Origin: Leptolyngbya sp. FACHB-8
GTDB taxonomy: Bacteria; Cyanobacteriota; Cyanobacteriia; Elainellales; Elainellaceae
Assembly: GCF_014695575.1 (NCBI RefSeq)
Contig: NZ_JACJOO010000067.1
Span: 62,001-126,000, forward strand
DNA length: 64,000 nucleotides
Direction: 5' to 3'
Both the position numbers and the translations under genes were made by a program. Below, piece after piece: positions 43,778-53,800 of the stretch. A model generated the notes under the pieces. That model was not told the origin of the DNA. It searched no databases and saw nothing but the letters and a program-made list of their open reading frames with translations. Position 1 is the stretch's first letter. Each line of letters opens with the position of its first letter.

Positions 43778-44706
43778 TTTTGCTTCAAGGAGTGCTGATA
43801 GATTTCTCGAATAATAGAATAGGGGCGTTGCTTTGTCTCGATAAAAATTTTGGAGATGTAAATTCCAATGATCCCTAAGAAGGAAATAATTAAACCTCCA
43901 ATAAACCATATAGAAACAATAAGGGATGTCCATCCCTCAAGACCGATACCAAATAATATCTTTCGAGCAACTAAATCTAGGATGCAATAAGCAGAAATAG
44001 ACGAGATAAGCAGACCTAGGTAGAAAATAAAGATAAGGGGTCTATTACTGAAGGATGTTACGGCATTGATCAGAATTCCAAGCTTTTTAGAAAAGTTGTA
44101 AGTTGTTTCACCTTTCGAGTGTTTAATAATCGTAAGGGAAACTTGTTTATAGCCAGTAATGTACCAAATCCCAGCCATATCCAATTCTCGTTCCCGATGC
44201 CGAAGTAAGCTTTTAACGTAGCGTCGGGTCATTAAACGAACTGTAACAACGTTTTTAGGAAAATCAATACCCGAGAGTTGTCTGAGAAGGCGATAGTATA
44301 TAGCACCTGTAACTTTCTCAAACCAGTTGCCCTTCCTATTCTTTTGAACTCCGTAGACAACATCACAGTCTAGCTCCATGCGCTTTTGGTAGAACACATC
44401 AAGCAGCTCAGGTTCTTCCTCGAGATCACAATCGATAAGAAAGACAAGCTTTCCTCTAGCATGGGATAAGCCAGTCATCATAGCCTTGTGATGGCCAAAG
44501 TTCCGTGAAAGATCGAGAACTCGGACTTTTGAGTCATTCTCATAAAGTTTGACAGCAATATCTAACGAGTTATCGGGGGACCCGTCATTAACAAAAATAA
44601 TTTCATAGGAACTAGTAATTTTCTGAGCTTCATCTGCAACCCGTTCATAGAACTCCTGCAGGTATGGAGCGGAACCATACATAGTTGTAACAATTGATAG
44701 ATCCAT
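43774..44706 (-). CDS. Membrane-anchored GT2 glycosyltransferase (GtrB-like)
   Basis: GT2 enzyme of 310 aa from the ATG at 44706, two bases after the WbqC stop; a TTG at 44712 would overlap that stop. The catalytic domain (1-220) has LSIVTTMYGSAPYLQEFY, the aspartate motifs FVNDGSPDNSL and FLIDCDLEEEPELL. Two C-terminal membrane helices follow (about 230-255 and 265-290), as in dolichyl- or undecaprenyl-phosphate sugar transferases of the GtrB/DPM1 type. It probably loads a sugar on undecaprenyl phosphate at the cytoplasmic face for later transfer outside. The gene is part of a tight wbqC-GT2-methyltransferase set. Confidence 0.88.
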   Translation of the reverse strand: MDLSIVTTMYGSAPYLQEFYERVADEAQKITSSYEIIFVNDGSPDNSLDIAVKLYENDSKVRVLDLSRNFGHHKAMMTGLSHARGKLVFLIDCDLEEEPELLDVFYQKRMELDCDVVYGVQKNRKGNWFEKVTGAIYYRLLRQLSGIDFPKNVVTVRLMTRRYVKSLLRHRERELDMAGIWYITGYKQVSLTIIKHSKGETTYNFSKKLGILINAVTSFSNRPLIFIFYLGLLISSISAYCILDLVARKILFGIGLEGWTSLIVSIWFIGGLIISFLGIIGIYISKIFIETKQRPYSIIREIYQHSLKQK

Positions 44707-44708
44707 AA

Positions 44709-45404
44709 TCAAAAACTTTTCATAAATTTAGATGCTTGATCACCTTCATTAAAAAGCAAATCAAGAATGCTTACAGCGTGATCAAACGGTGGAAAACGTT
44801 GATCATATTCGGGATAGCCTGAGTAGTCAAAAAAAGTAACCTTAAGCCTTGCCTGAGTAAACTGATTAAGATCCATATAATCTTTTGCAGAGGGGCCGGA
44901 AATATAATGGGTTCCCCCTGCTTGCTTGCAAAGGCTAATCAAACGCTCATTTTTCCCATCTACGATTTCATAGTTAGATGACCATGAAATCTGTGTTTTG
45001 ATACCCAAGAAATCACAAATCTGGGTGATAAAAAGATGATTAACTTTACTTAAGTAGTGCTGCTGGCTAGCTATTTCATAAAGCTGCCAAAACATATCTT
45101 TTATGTCCAAGAAATATTTGGATTTACTGTAGTTATGGGTTAACGTTTTCCAATGTTCCATTGCCCAATCGTCACTAGCCACTGTTGTTTCATTAATTTT
45201 TTGATAATACTTTCCTTTTACGTTGACTGGAATTGTGAGCCATTCTGTTCCTTTCGAGGTTTTGATTTTATTACGATTACGCCAGTCACGCCGTGTGTAT
45301 TGCATGTCATCAAATAGGATGAACTCATCAACGGAGTTGATCAGGTCAAAATATCCTTTCCAGGGGATGTAATTAGACTGAACAATAGCAATTTTCTTAT
45401 CCAT
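44709..45404 (-). CDS. WbqC family protein
   Basis: WbqC-like protein (231 aa from the ATG at 45404, MDKKIAIVQSNYIPWKGYF). The family start KxAIxQxxYxPWxGYFxxI and the FDDMQYTRRDWRNRNKIK block are clear. WbqC proteins are found in O-antigen and capsule loci; a precise reaction is not established to my knowledge, though an aminosugar modification role has been proposed. It is followed with a 2-base gap by the membrane GT2. The longer start at 45416 adds only MTGS. Confidence 0.85.
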   Translation of the reverse strand: MDKKIAIVQSNYIPWKGYFDLINSVDEFILFDDMQYTRRDWRNRNKIKTSKGTEWLTIPVNVKGKYYQKINETTVASDDWAMEHWKTLTHNYSKSKYFLDIKDMFWQLYEIASQQHYLSKVNHLFITQICDFLGIKTQISWSSNYEIVDGKNERLISLCKQAGGTHYISGPSAKDYMDLNQFTQARLKVTFFDYSGYPEYDQRFPPFDHAVSILDLLFNEGDQASKFMKSF

Positions 45405-45477
45405 ACTTCCAGTCAAAATACTGTATCGTCAAACTTCAAATATCCACTAATTAACAGCTACCTGAAACACTAAGTCA

Positions 45478-48079
<2,602 letters not shown>

Positions 48080-49636
48080 TCAGCGGACTAGAGCGATCGC
48101 CCCCATCCCTGGCAGCCTCGCTTCGAACTGACCGTCTCGGCCAACTCGTAGCCGCTCTGTACAAGATTCAGCTAGGAGGTTGCAGTACTCGCCAGCCGGT
48201 AAGCCCGTTTGGAAGCGATGGGTGAGGGGGCGACCATCTCGATTAATGACGACAAAACCGCGATCGCCCCGCCCAAATGCAATTTGATTGCTCCCGTTAG
48301 TCCACCAGTGGGTCAGGGGTTGACCATCGGTGCGGTTGCGGAAGCGAACCATGGGAGCAATCGTTGTCCAGTGATGCTCACATACCCACTCCTGGCCACA
48401 GGTCGTCGTGCCGTTGGCAAAGATTCGATGGGTGGTACCGTCCGGATCAGCGGGCGGCCCCTGGTCGGATGTTGTGAAGGGGTAGCTAGACATGACCTGG
48501 GGATAGCCGTAAGGAAAGGCCAGCATAAACACATTCGCCAGGCTGTAGAGACTGGCCTGTTTGTGGGTCAGGTAGGTACCACCACCGCCATGGCCTCGTT
48601 GTTTGTCGTGGTTGTCGATAAAAACAACGGCTTTATCAGCAGGCATCAACCCCCAGGATTCTCCTAGCGTTTCCAGTTGGGCCAGGTTTCGGTTGTTAAG
48701 CCCCAAAAAACTTTCCCCAACAATGTGGCCATACTCAAACTCAAACACATCGCCGTTGGGATAGTACTCTACTTTCTTGATCGCTTCGGTGCCTGGATCG
48801 ATAACTTCTTGATACACATAGGGGTCAGGTTCCACCTGTTCGCGAAGATGTTCCAGAACAATACCCAATTCTTTTGCCCGGATGTGTTTAGCAGCGTCGA
48901 TCCGGAATCCATCAATGCCCAGGTTAATGAGGTCCAGGAGATAGGCGCTAATCTGGCTTTGGACATAGGGAGAGGCCAGGTTTAAGTCTGCCAGACCCAC
49001 CAGTTCGCACTGGGTCACAGTGTCGGAATCCTGATAAGTGTCGATATTACGGCGACAGGAATTAAAGTCAGGATCCCGATACAGGCCAGGATAGTCATAT
49101 TTGGTAAAGCGGGTACCCGCACTGCCAACCCCAGAGCTAACTCCTGCCATGTGGTTAATGACAGCATCGGCATAGACCTGTACCCCAGCACCATGGCATC
49201 GACGGACCATATCAGCAAGTTGGGTGCGATCGCCGCTTCGGCTTACCAGCTTGTAACTGACGGGTTGATAGCGTTGCCACCAGGGAAATTGCTCGTCAGC
49301 CAACACCACGTGTTCTTGCGGTGGAGAAATTTGGACCGCAGCATAGCCATTGGGTCCCAGGAAGGTTTCACATTCCTGGGCGATGTCATCCCAACGCCAT
49401 TCGAAAAGATGTACCAGTACAGTACGGGGAGATGGATCGGCTGACAAACCTGCAGGCGTGGCCCCGCGAAAGAAGTGTTTTGTACCCAAATTTACCTGGC
49501 CCAGGCTACAGCTTCCGGCCAGGGTCATCACCGTGATCAGTAGACTCACAAGTGTGATGCTTGACAACGGGCGCCAAAGGGACAGAAGGCCTGGGCGATC
49601 GCGGCGAAATCGGTGTACCAGCGGTAAACGATCCAT
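48080..49636 (-). CDS. Secreted alpha-amylase (GH13)
   Basis: GH13 alpha-amylase (518 aa from the ATG at 49636, MDRLPLVHRFRRDRPG; the frame is open to 49702). A basic N-terminus and hydrophobic stretch (ITLVSLLITVMTLAGSC) form a signal peptide; the Cys after AGS is a possible but imperfect lipobox. The four GH13 regions are visible: DAVINHMAG (I), GFRIDAAKHI with the nucleophile Asp (II), YQEVID with the acid Glu (III), and FIDNHDKQRG (IV). QISPPQEHVV and WWQRYQPVSYKL place it with animal/Streptomyces-type amylases. It would hydrolyse alpha-1,4-glucans outside the cytoplasmic membrane. Its stop is just before the 48020 hairpin. Confidence 0.9.
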   Translation of the reverse strand: MDRLPLVHRFRRDRPGLLSLWRPLSSITLVSLLITVMTLAGSCSLGQVNLGTKHFFRGATPAGLSADPSPRTVLVHLFEWRWDDIAQECETFLGPNGYAAVQISPPQEHVVLADEQFPWWQRYQPVSYKLVSRSGDRTQLADMVRRCHGAGVQVYADAVINHMAGVSSGVGSAGTRFTKYDYPGLYRDPDFNSCRRNIDTYQDSDTVTQCELVGLADLNLASPYVQSQISAYLLDLINLGIDGFRIDAAKHIRAKELGIVLEHLREQVEPDPYVYQEVIDPGTEAIKKVEYYPNGDVFEFEYGHIVGESFLGLNNRNLAQLETLGESWGLMPADKAVVFIDNHDKQRGHGGGGTYLTHKQASLYSLANVFMLAFPYGYPQVMSSYPFTTSDQGPPADPDGTTHRIFANGTTTCGQEWVCEHHWTTIAPMVRFRNRTDGQPLTHWWTNGSNQIAFGRGDRGFVVINRDGRPLTHRFQTGLPAGEYCNLLAESCTERLRVGRDGQFEARLPGMGAIALVR

Positions 49637-50322
49637 AGAATAGGTAGTAAATGTACTGCACCCAGGCATGGGGGGTTCAACCACCCATTCTGGAACGTGC
49701 ACCAGGCTAACTGCAAATTTTCCTGAAGTCAGGTGAGCTTACCCGGTACTCTGCATAGCCTGTTAGAGTTCTGTTATACGAGATCAGGGTTTTCTCTGAC
49801 CACAGGTATCTGCATCCTGAACTTTTGTGACAGGGCTTACGGACCCCCAGAGCAATCTGGTGAGGGCAGATTGCTTTTGAAAAGCTGTGCAGAAGGGGGC
49901 TTCTCAAACGCAAGCTGCCCGTTCTATGCACGTAACGTTTTACAGCCAGAACTTACACATTTGTGTTGTGGGTGAGGTGCTTCGTACCCCACCCACAACA
50001 CAAATGCGTAAGTTCTGACATCTTTCGGTGAACCCCGTGTGAATTTCATTAGAGGGAGTTGGGCAATCTTAGAGAGTGCTGATTTCCCAAAAGCGGCTAT
50101 CCCCTAAAAAAACTCGTTACTAAGCACACCGACCGCGTTATAACTAGGTGCAGCCCTGGTGCAACTATATGGAAGTGCTTCTGGAATCGAGGGGACGTTA
50201 CATTGCTGTGCAATGTTTCTCGAACAAGATTCTCAGAATCATTCGGATGATAGTTGGCTTCTTTGGGAAGGTATGGGGTGTCTACTGACATTTCCTCTTC
50301 AACTTCTGATGTGACCCGCGTT
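49637..50322. promoter_or_regulatory. Divergent amylase / M23 peptidase region
   Basis: This region contains no gene I can support. It should hold promoters for the amylase (minus) and the peptidase (plus). A hairpin at 49851-49875 (9-bp arms) is followed by TTT on the plus strand and could end a short transcript. A much longer hairpin lies at 49948-50016. The rest shows nothing I recognise. Confidence 0.4.
49948..50016. repeat. Long imperfect hairpin (TTC apex)
   Basis: Thirty-three-base arms (49948-49980 with 49984-50016) differ at only three positions, around the apex TTC. The apex sequence GGTGC-TTC-GTACC and the G-rich upper stem are similar to the elements at 48020 and 61769. It lies between divergent genes, so it is not a shared terminator. 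Confidence 0.65.
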
Positions 50323-51156
50323 ATGAACAAACGAGCTGTTCGCTTCGGCCGAATTTTGTTGGCAATTGGTGCAAGCCTCTCCGTGGTAGCGGTGTTGGAA
50401 GCGCATCAGGATATGGTAGGTGCGCGATCGCTAAATGAAACTTCCCAAGCAACCGGCGCAAGCCCATCAACGCTTCCCCCGGGCCTACCTCCCAGTGGCG
50501 CAATTCAATCCCCCCAGGGCACACAAGCCACGCCGCAGCAAGTCGCTCAGGCTCAACCGTCTGCAGGTGGTCAGGGCACGGCGGTCAGCACGGGTAATCC
50601 GAATGAACAGGGTCAGGGGTTGTCTAACCTGTCGGCCAACCAGATTGCCGCTGTTACCCGAGATAACCAGTGGTCAGGTGCTTCCTTCCCGCTGGAGCAA
50701 TTTCAAGCGTACACCTCGCCCTTTGGCTATCGTCGCTCCATCGAAGGCTACAACTACAACGAGTTTCACTATGGTCTGGACATGGCAGCCCCCCGCGGCA
50801 GCTACATCCGCAACTGGTGGACAGGCACGGTTGTCGAAGTGTCGGATGACTCTAACTGCGGTACATCCGTGGTCGTCGAAGCCGGAAACTGGCTCAGCAT
50901 TTTCTGCCACATGGAAGGGCGTGTCGAAGTATCTAATGGTCAGCGGGCCATGGTAGACCGAGATGGCGGCCTGCGGATTGTGGAAGGATCAACTGTACAA
51001 GCTGGGCAACGCGTCGGTCGGGTCGGCATGAGCGGCCGTACTACAGGCCCCCACCTGCATTGGGGTCTGAAGTACGACAATAACTGGGTTGACCCTGCGA
51101 TGGTCTTGCGGGCCATGTACAGCAGCCAGCAAAACACCGCGTCTCGGCCCAACTAA
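50323..51156 (+). CDS. M23 family metallopeptidase (LytM-type)
   Basis: Peptidoglycan-directed endopeptidase of the M23 family (277 aa from the ATG at 50323, MNKRAVRFGRILLA; upstream in-frame codons to 50254 lack a better start). An N-terminal hydrophobic segment (about 8-25) is a signal or anchor. A Pro/Gln/Ser-rich linker (about 40-115) leads to the LytM domain: FGYRRS, the first zinc ligands in FHYGLDM (HxxxD), and HLHW (HxH) near the end, then VDPAMVLRAM. It should act in the periplasm on cell-wall cross-links. It converges on the PHP gene and shares the 51185 hairpin. Confidence 0.88.
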   Translation: MNKRAVRFGRILLAIGASLSVVAVLEAHQDMVGARSLNETSQATGASPSTLPPGLPPSGAIQSPQGTQATPQQVAQAQPSAGGQGTAVSTGNPNEQGQGLSNLSANQIAAVTRDNQWSGASFPLEQFQAYTSPFGYRRSIEGYNYNEFHYGLDMAAPRGSYIRNWWTGTVVEVSDDSNCGTSVVVEAGNWLSIFCHMEGRVEVSNGQRAMVDRDGGLRIVEGSTVQAGQRVGRVGMSGRTTGPHLHWGLKYDNNWVDPAMVLRAMYSSQQNTASRPN

Positions 51157-51184
51157 TCGTTCACTACGCTCAGTTGAAGAACCC

Positions 51185-51229
51185 GATATAGAAAATGCGC
51201 GGCGCTAAACGCCGCGCATTTTCTATATC
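51185..51229. terminator. Convergent-gene hairpin (bidirectional terminator)
   Basis: Perfect 20-bp inverted repeat (51185-51204 with 51210-51229), 5-base loop, 28 bases after the M23 gene stop and 9 bases before the PHP gene stop (minus strand). The arms have short A- and T-runs inside the stem. Most likely ends both transcripts. Confidence 0.75.
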
Positions 51230-51238
51230 TCAGTTGGA

Positions 51239-52063
51239 TTAATTTTTGAGGCTGGCCGCTGCTTCTTTCAAGTCATCTAGCAGTTGCAGGGGAAGATGGA
51301 AGCTATTGAGGTGGGGGGCATGGTTGCTGCCCGTATTGGGGCCATGATAGTCACTACCGCCCGTTTTCACCAACCCGTACTGATTGCACCAGTCCTTCAG
51401 GACGGCAGACTGACCCGGACTGTGGGTTGGATGGTACACCTCTAACCCCATCAAGCCAGCGTCCATCAGGTCGCCGAGCACCTGGGCCACGTCGCCTCCC
51501 CGAAACAGATAGGGATGCGCCCACACCGGCACCGCACCGCACTCGCGCAATAGCTTTACCCCATCGATCGCTGAAAACTTTTCGTACTGCACATAGGCCG
51601 CTTTTCCATCAGCGAGGAAGCGATCGAACGCCTCTTCATAGCTTTTGACATGACCTGCTCCCACCAGTGCCTTAGCAACGTGGGGCCGACCGGGAGCCAT
51701 GCCTTCGCCCATTTCGGGTAGGGTGACGGGGTAGCCTAACTGAGCTAATTTATCGATCATGGCCTGGGCACGGCGCTTGCGGCCATTCAGGCGATCGCCC
51801 AACGGCCCCTCCAACTTCTCCGGGTCTGGGTAAAACCCCAAAATATGCAGAGAGCGGTTCCCCCATACCGTACTCAACTCCAAACCTGGCACAATTTCCA
51901 GGTCATGATCGCTAGCAGCTTCGTAGGCTTCGGGCCAACCCGAAAGGGTGTCGTGATCCGTGATGGCAAGGGCTTTGACTCCGGAAGCGATCGCCTCCTT
52001 CACCAATTCGGTTGGAGTCAATGTGCCGTCAGAGAAGGTGGTGTGACAGTGCAGTTCAAGCAT
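51239..52063 (-). CDS. PHP domain metal-dependent phosphoesterase (TrpH-like)
   Basis: PHP-family phosphoesterase (274 aa from the ATG at 52063, MLELHCHTTFSDGTLTP). The longer frame to 52096 begins inside a hairpin and is less likely. Metal ligands include HCH of LHCHTTFSDG, the Asp and His in AITDHDTLSG, GLELS with Glu, the His in WAHPYLF, and the C-terminal TGGSDYHG. TrpH/RNase AM-type proteins act on small nucleotides or RNA 5' ends; which substrate applies here is unknown. It follows pepA on the same strand. Confidence 0.88.
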   Translation of the reverse strand: MLELHCHTTFSDGTLTPTELVKEAIASGVKALAITDHDTLSGWPEAYEAASDHDLEIVPGLELSTVWGNRSLHILGFYPDPEKLEGPLGDRLNGRKRRAQAMIDKLAQLGYPVTLPEMGEGMAPGRPHVAKALVGAGHVKSYEEAFDRFLADGKAAYVQYEKFSAIDGVKLLRECGAVPVWAHPYLFRGGDVAQVLGDLMDAGLMGLEVYHPTHSPGQSAVLKDWCNQYGLVKTGGSDYHGPNTGSNHAPHLNSFHLPLQLLDDLKEAAASLKN

Positions 52064-52089
52064 GGGAAGGGGGAGAGTAGATAGAAGGG

Positions 52090-52126
52090 GTTGCATTTTC
52101 GTGCGTGACGCACACGAAAATGCAAC
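52090..52126 (-). repeat. Hairpin between pepA and the PHP gene
   Basis: Perfect 14-bp inverted repeat (52090-52103 with 52113-52126), 9-base loop, directly after the pepA stop. It may end the pepA transcript or separate the two genes. Its presence argues for the PHP start at 52063. Confidence 0.65.
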
Positions 52127-52134
52127 TAAAACGT

Positions 52135-53610
52135 TTACGCCAGTACCCAGTTCACCAGGGTACGCACGCCAAAGCCCGTACCGCCAGCGTTGTTGTAGCC
52201 GGTATCCTTATCAGTCCAGACGGGGCCTGCAATATCCAGGTGCAGCCAGGGGGTGTCCTTGACAAACTGCTTCAGGAAAAGGCTGGCAGAGATCGCGCCA
52301 CCGGCCCGAGACCCTGTATTCTTCATGTCGGCCACGACCGATTTCATAGAGTCGAAGTACTTTTCTTCCATGGGCAGTTGCCAGAACTTTTCGCCGGAGA
52401 ACTTGGAAGCTTCCATAAATTGTTCTGCCAATTCTGGATAAGGGCTGAACAAACCTCCGATGTCATCACCCAGGGCAACAATGCAAGCTCCGGTAAGGGT
52501 AGCCAGATCAACGATCGCCTCTACACCCAGCTTCTCAGCAAACACCAGGGCATCGGCCAGAGTGAGGCGGCCTTCTGCGTCGGTGTTGTTAATTTCAATG
52601 GTCTTGCCGTTGGAGGCCGTGAGGATATCACCGGGGTGCATGGCACGACCGCTGATCATGTTTTCAGTGACCGCGCTAATGAAGTGGACTTCCACATCGG
52701 GCTTGAGTTGGGCGATCGCCTTGGCAGCCCCAAAGGTTGCAGCGGCTCCCCCCATGTCGGTTTTCATCATCTCGATGCTGCTAGCACCCACCTTCAAATT
52801 AAGGCCACCGCTGTCAAAGGTTAGCCCTTTACCAACAATCGCAACCTTCTTGCGGGGCGTACCCTCAGGCCGGTAGGTGAGATGGACGAATTTGGGCGGC
52901 AGCTCGGAAGCCTGAGCGACTCCCAGGAAGGCACCCATACCCAATTTCTCACAGTCCTCTTTTTCCAGGATTTCAATATCCAGGCCGTATTCTTTGGCGA
53001 TCGCCTCCGCCGTCTCTGCCAGCGTAATGGGGGTCACGATGTTAGCCGGAGCCGACACCAGTTCCCGCGCCAAAATTACACCGAGGGCAATCTGGCGAGC
53101 TTTGGTGAACGCGGCTTCCTGTCCGGCAAACCCCAGGAGCTCGATGCTCTCTAGCGTTGGATTTTTCTTGTCATCATCACCGGACTTGAAGCGATTGTCC
53201 TGGTGCAGGGTGAGTTCAATAGCTTCAGCGATCGCCTGCGCACTGGCAGCCGCATCTCCATTCCATACGGGCAGGCTCAGCCCCAAGGTTTTTACTTTTT
53301 CCTTCTGGGCCAGACGTACGGCCTTCGCGGTAGCCCGCCGTAGCCCTTCCAGTGTCAACTTCTCGGCTTTACCCAGGCCAACGACACCCACTTTACGGAC
53401 CGGGCTGTTCGCACCCACACGGGTAACGGCTCCGCTTTCCGGCTTGCCTTTGAACTCAATTTCGCTGATCAATTCCTGTAACGTGCCCGACAACCGGCCA
53501 TCCAGGGTTGACAGATCGCCTGTCAGTTCCGCGGCATCTTCCAGCAGACCAACAATTAAACAATCTCCCTGCCACTCAGCCCGGGGGGCATCAGTTCCAC
53601 GTAGCTCCAT
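52135..53610 (-). CDS. pepA: Leucyl aminopeptidase (M17)
   Basis: Cytosolic dinuclear-metal aminopeptidase (491 aa from the ATG at 53610, [13 protein letters not shown], which matches the cyanobacterial family start; an extra 8 residues to 53634 are possible). The N-terminal macrodomain-like part (1-165) precedes the catalytic part: [13 protein letters not shown] with the first metal Asp, MKTDMGGAA, and the signature [13 protein letters not shown]. It should form a hexamer and remove N-terminal Leu and other residues, in protein turnover. It is divergent from the lytic transglycosylase gene at 53801. Confidence 0.95.
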   Translation of the reverse strand: MELRGTDAPRAEWQGDCLIVGLLEDAAELTGDLSTLDGRLSGTLQELISEIEFKGKPESGAVTRVGANSPVRKVGVVGLGKAEKLTLEGLRRATAKAVRLAQKEKVKTLGLSLPVWNGDAAASAQAIAEAIELTLHQDNRFKSGDDDKKNPTLESIELLGFAGQEAAFTKARQIALGVILARELVSAPANIVTPITLAETAEAIAKEYGLDIEILEKEDCEKLGMGAFLGVAQASELPPKFVHLTYRPEGTPRKKVAIVGKGLTFDSGGLNLKVGASSIEMMKTDMGGAAATFGAAKAIAQLKPDVEVHFISAVTENMISGRAMHPGDILTASNGKTIEINNTDAEGRLTLADALVFAEKLGVEAIVDLATLTGACIVALGDDIGGLFSPYPELAEQFMEASKFSGEKFWQLPMEEKYFDSMKSVVADMKNTGSRAGGAISASLFLKQFVKDTPWLHLDIAGPVWTDKDTGYNNAGGTGFGVRTLVNWVLA

Positions 53611-53800
53611 AACGTTGCATCTATCCCGTTTCAACTTTTGTTACTTTCCAGTATCGATCATTGCGGCGGGGATGTGCGGCGACGAACAACGGGGTCCGGT
53701 TGGCAACCTTAATCAGGCCATTACACAAGTACCCACACGCCCTTTCCATGCGCTACCCTAATGCTGACGGTTCGCTTCTCTGTCTTTAGGCAGGTCTTCC

